DNA of 64,000 nucleotides from Sphingobacteriales bacterium (lineage in GTDB: Bacteria > Bacteroidota > Bacteroidia > Chitinophagales > Chitinophagaceae), in the NCBI GenBank assembly GCA_016200915.1, contig JACQDV010000096.1, positions 61,740 through 125,739 of the forward strand. The letters are read 5' to 3'. Under the pieces are notes generated by a model that worked only from the letters and a program-made list of their open reading frames with translations, was not told the origin of the DNA and made no database searches. Position numbers and translations under genes: made by a program. Positions 61,451-64,000 of this stretch are shown piece by piece; within the stretch, counting starts at the first letter, position 1, and each line of letters starts with the position of its first letter.

Positions 61451-64000
61451 ATGTTACCAAACCGTGCTTTAGTATCCTGTTGCAGTATGCCTGCAACAGA
61501 TCAGCTAACTGCCTGGCAAAACAGGATTTACCGCATGTTCATTCTTACAGTAATAACGGCGGTTTTTTTATTGCTGGGGGTTAGATCTTTTTCACAAACC
61601 GTGGTAATGATGGAGGTTAATGGCAAACCCTATAAAGCTGGTAAAGCAGTTTTATTTGGACAGCCTGCTGTTAATCTTGACCAGGCGGGTAATGGGAAAT
61701 ATGATGCCGTTCAGAACCCCATGCAGTGGCAGAACGGTAACTTAAATCCCAACCAGGCTCACTACATTGAACACCACTCCATTCCTTACAGGCTTATAAT
61801 GACTGATATGCCTGTGGGTACAGAAGTTACACTGACGATGAACTTCGACTTTGTAAACTCTAAAAAATATGCAATTGACTTCCTTACGGGGTATCAGCAA
61901 TTGCAGCCACACAATTATATTAATCATTCGACTGAAGAGACAGTTAATCCTCTGGCCCCAGCGGCACTTTCAGCCCCAACAAGCCAATTGGATATACCAG
62001 CGCCTTCTTATTTGAATGCCGCTGCATTGAACGATTTTAATACACTGGCCGATGTTGATGCCAGAAAAATTTCCATTTGGGGTGCAAACTTCAATACAGC
62101 AGCATCAATTGTTTTTACACCAGATGCAAACATCCTGGTATTAGATAACGCAAATAAAAAAGTAGCATGGACAGTTAAGTTTACTCCTACTTCTTCTACA
62201 GTAACACTTGCATGGGGTGGCCACATTGCCAGCCGTGATGATTGGGGATTTAACGCTGGTACCGGTGAACCTAATTCAGCCGGTGGTATCCAGGGTTCTC
62301 CTTATCACATGCGCACACAAGGCTGGAGTTTAGGTAACATTGGTAACCAAGACAGGTCTTTGCAAACAGCATTGGCTGGTCCAACTTGTCCAACTTCGTT
62401 AATTCCTTCAGGTAATACCACTATTACACTGAATCCTGATAATGGACATTATGAAATATGTCCCAACACTCCTGCAACCTTCAGTGTTGGTACACAACCT
62501 GCGGGTACAACTTATTCATGGAGTGTTACCGGTGATGCGACTGGAAACGGCCCTACGAATCAGCCAAACTTTACCATTGTAACGGCTAAACATTGCGGAT
62601 CATTTACTGTATCGGTACAGATAGCAAACGGATCTGGTTTTGTGGCCAATTGTTCTGTAACTGTTTACGTCGTTGATGCTATAAGACCAACCATCTCATT
62701 AAATGGGGTTGATCAGGGTATTGATGGCAAAAAAGTTGATACTAAAGAATGTGATCAATCATTCCCGATCTTATCGGGGTTAACTTATTTTGATAATTGT
62801 AATGCTGACATTGCAGCTTCAGGCGGTGTGTCTGAAACAGACTGGATGATTGATAATACTCATGGTGATACCACTATCAACGGTGTTGAATATTGTTATA
62901 CCCAGAGAGCTACTAAGATTTGGACTGTAACAGATTATTGTAATAATAAAAATACATTCACATATATTATATACTCATTTGATACTAAGCCACCATTTAT
63001 TTCTGGTCTTAGCAGTTCAGATGCAGTACAATGTAATACGACTCCTGATTTTGGAACACCCCAGGTAGGAGATAACTGCGATCCTAAACCTACACTGACT
63101 TCTTCAGACAGCCAGGAGGATATGGGTAATTGCGTAACAAAATACATACGTACATGGAATGCTACAGACTGGTGCGGCAATGCTGCTACACCGGTTGTTC
63201 AGTACTTCCTGATCAGGAACGATAAAGATGCTCCAACAATTGGTATCGAAGCAAATAAAAATCTTGGATGTAATCCAGGCAACATAGCATTTGATGACCC
63301 AGTGCCAGCTGATAATTGTGGTACACCAACTGCTGTACAGGGTTATCCTGTAACCGGAGATGTTGTAATTGATGGTTGTAACAGGACTCAAACCAAAACC
63401 TGGAAATACCAGGATGCATGCGGCAATATAGGAACAGGTTCACAAACACTTCATTGGGTTGTAGATACTGAAGCCCCAATAGTTACTTCTGGTAATTCCT
63501 TTAGTAAAGACTTAGGTTGTAACCCGTCTGAAATTAACGGCAATTTTGTTACACCACAATTTGATGGTGGCTGCAGCCAGGTACAGGTAACAGGTCCTAC
63601 ATTGGTATCTGAAGTTACCGAAGGATGCAACCAAAGTCGTACATGGAAATGGGTTGCTACAGATTGCAGTAATCTATCAACTACCGTAACTCAAACATTG
63701 ACATGGAAGTTTGATCATGATGCTCCTGTAATTACCACCGATGGTAAAGGAGGAGACTTAGGTTGTAATCCAACAGCCGATGCAATTAATGCTGCATTAG
63801 GCGGAGCAACAGCCAATGATCATTGCGATGGCAGTGTACAGGTAGCCGTAAGTAACAGCGAAGTAACAGGCGATTGCAATAAATCACAAACCAGAACCTT
63901 TACAGCAACCGATGCATGTGGTAACAGTTCTTCTACCTCAGTAACAGTAACCTGGAAAGAAGATAAAGTAGCTCCTGTAATTACCACCGATGGTAAAGGA
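61451..64000 (+). CDS. Large secreted repeat protein (HYR-like repeats), C-terminus outside window
   Basis: 850 residues are open from the ATG at 61451 to the right edge. The hydrophobic leader (FILTVITAVFLLLGVRSFSQ) starts near residue 30; the ATG at 61535 is an alternative start. An N-terminal region (about 50-300) has MEVNGKPYKAGKAVLFGQP and AWGGHIASRDDWGFNAGTGE. From about residue 405 there are repeats of about 80-84 residues, with joints TKPPFISGL, KDAPTIGIE, TEAPIVTSG, HDAPVITTDG and KVAPVITTDG and an internal ATDACGNSS-type block with paired Cys. They resemble hyalin-repeat (HYR) or related Ig-like modules of giant Bacteroidota surface adhesins. These are usually exported by the type IX system via a C-terminal domain that lies outside this window. 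Confidence 0.8.
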   Translation, partial: MLPNRALVSCCSMPATDQLTAWQNRIYRMFILTVITAVFLLLGVRSFSQTVVMMEVNGKPYKAGKAVLFGQPAVNLDQAGNGKYDAVQNPMQWQNGNLNPNQAHYIEHHSIPYRLIMTDMPVGTEVTLTMNFDFVNSKKYAIDFLTGYQQLQPHNYINHSTEETVNPLAPAALSAPTSQLDIPAPSYLNAAALNDFNTLADVDARKISIWGANFNTAASIVFTPDANILVLDNANKKVAWTVKFTPTSSTVTLAWGGHIASRDDWGFNAGTGEPNSAGGIQGSPYHMRTQGWSLGNIGNQDRSLQTALAGPTCPTSLIPSGNTTITLNPDNGHYEICPNTPATFSVGTQPAGTTYSWSVTGDATGNGPTNQPNFTIVTAKHCGSFTVSVQIANGSGFVANCSVTVYVVDAIRPTISLNGVDQGIDGKKVDTKECDQSFPILSGLTYFDNCNADIAASGGVSETDWMIDNTHGDTTINGVEYCYTQRATKIWTVTDYCNNKNTFTYIIYSFDTKPPFISGLSSSDAVQCNTTPDFGTPQVGDNCDPKPTLTSSDSQEDMGNCVTKYIRTWNATDWCGNAATPVVQYFLIRNDKDAPTIGIEANKNLGCNPGNIAFDDPVPADNCGTPTAVQGYPVTGDVVIDGCNRTQTKTWKYQDACGNIGTGSQTLHWVVDTEAPIVTSGNSFSKDLGCNPSEINGNFVTPQFDGGCSQVQVTGPTLVSEVTEGCNQSRTWKWVATDCSNLSTTVTQTLTWKFDHDAPVITTDGKGGDLGCNPTADAINAALGGATANDHCDGSVQVAVSNSEVTGDCNKSQTRTFTATDACGNSSSTSVTVTWKEDKVAPVITTDGKG
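63722..63751 (+). repeat. 30-bp direct repeat in adhesin, copy 1
   Basis: This 30-bp stretch recurs exactly at 63971-64000, 249 bp (83 codons) away. It encodes the start of a repeat module (APVITTDGKG). Earlier modules encode diverged versions, so the last units seen are recent duplications. Confidence 0.85.
63971..64000 (+). repeat. 30-bp direct repeat in adhesin, copy 2
   Basis: Exact second copy of 63722-63751, reaching the right edge of the window. More copies probably follow. Confidence 0.85.

Noticed and set aside
1..64000. tRNA, rRNA, CRISPR arrays and complete insertion sequences
   Set aside because: I looked for tRNA T-arm-like and acceptor pairings, regularly spaced repeats and transposase motifs, and found none that hold up by eye. 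A tRNA scan would settle the first point.

Overview
The window comes from a member of the Bacteroidota, most likely the family Chitinophagaceae. The evidence is two SusC/SusD pairs, an ECF sigma/FecR pair, many lipoproteins with a Cys-Lys-Lys or Cys-Gln start to the mature chain, TAnnTTTG-type -7 promoter boxes, DUF3810 and DUF2130 family genes, three PF10091/GH144-type proteins, and AT-rich DNA in which Shine-Dalgarno sequences are hard to find. No rRNA, tRNA, CRISPR array or complete insertion sequence was seen.

Positions 1-35438 hold 24 consecutive minus-strand genes. Reading from the upstream end: SusC and SusD (32157-35438, 30703-32145); a GH144-type glucanase; two Gfo/Idh/MocA oxidoreductases around a GH31; a cytoplasmic sugar block (SDR, ROK kinase, SIS, core-MetE-like, NagB-like, metallo-hydrolase); a GMC oxidoreductase with a DoxX membrane protein; then exported enzymes (GH43, sialate O-acetylesterase-like, SGNH esterase, GH3, GH172, GH123-like, GH97, ADP-ribosylglycohydrolase-fold lipoprotein, second GH3) and a PQQ dehydrogenase cut by the left edge. 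Most joints are 0-35 bp or short overlaps. The gaps at 30535-30702, 18932-19104 and 12339-12466 are the exceptions, and each carries an inverted or dispersed repeat. A divergent AraC regulator (35638-36537) faces the SusC gene.

Positions 36527-45619 hold a second minus-strand run: heptaheme cytochrome c, FG-GAP/UnbV lipoprotein, GH30, and two more GH144-type lipoproteins. Positions 45717-53534 hold a third: ECF sigma, FecR anti-sigma, STN-containing SusC, SusD and LamG lipoprotein, closed by an intrinsic terminator at 45664-45694. The whole of 1-53534 reads as a composite glucan utilisation region. Endo- and exo-enzymes at the surface and in the periplasm release oligosaccharides, two SusCD systems import them, and GH3, GH31 and cytoplasmic kinases, isomerases and oxidoreductases finish the work. 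The three GH144 paralogues plus GH3 enzymes make beta-1,2-glucan a reasonable first substrate guess; GH30 suggests beta-1,6 or mixed glucan as well.

Positions 53629-61088 are mostly housekeeping: plsX-rpmF-DUF177, a RelE/ParE-type toxin-antitoxin pair, a DUF3810 protein, a broken TonB-C-terminal-domain gene, dcd, a 4'-phosphopantetheinyl transferase, a DUF2130 protein and a membrane protein. From 61451 to the right edge runs the start of a large secreted repeat protein, probably a surface adhesin.

The most unusual items are a near-identical 44-bp palindromic segment lying in frame inside both GH3 genes, a TonB-like gene broken by a stop codon and an A8 tract, plus-strand terminator-like hairpins just upstream of both susC genes, and a heptaheme cytochrome inside a glucan-degradation operon.
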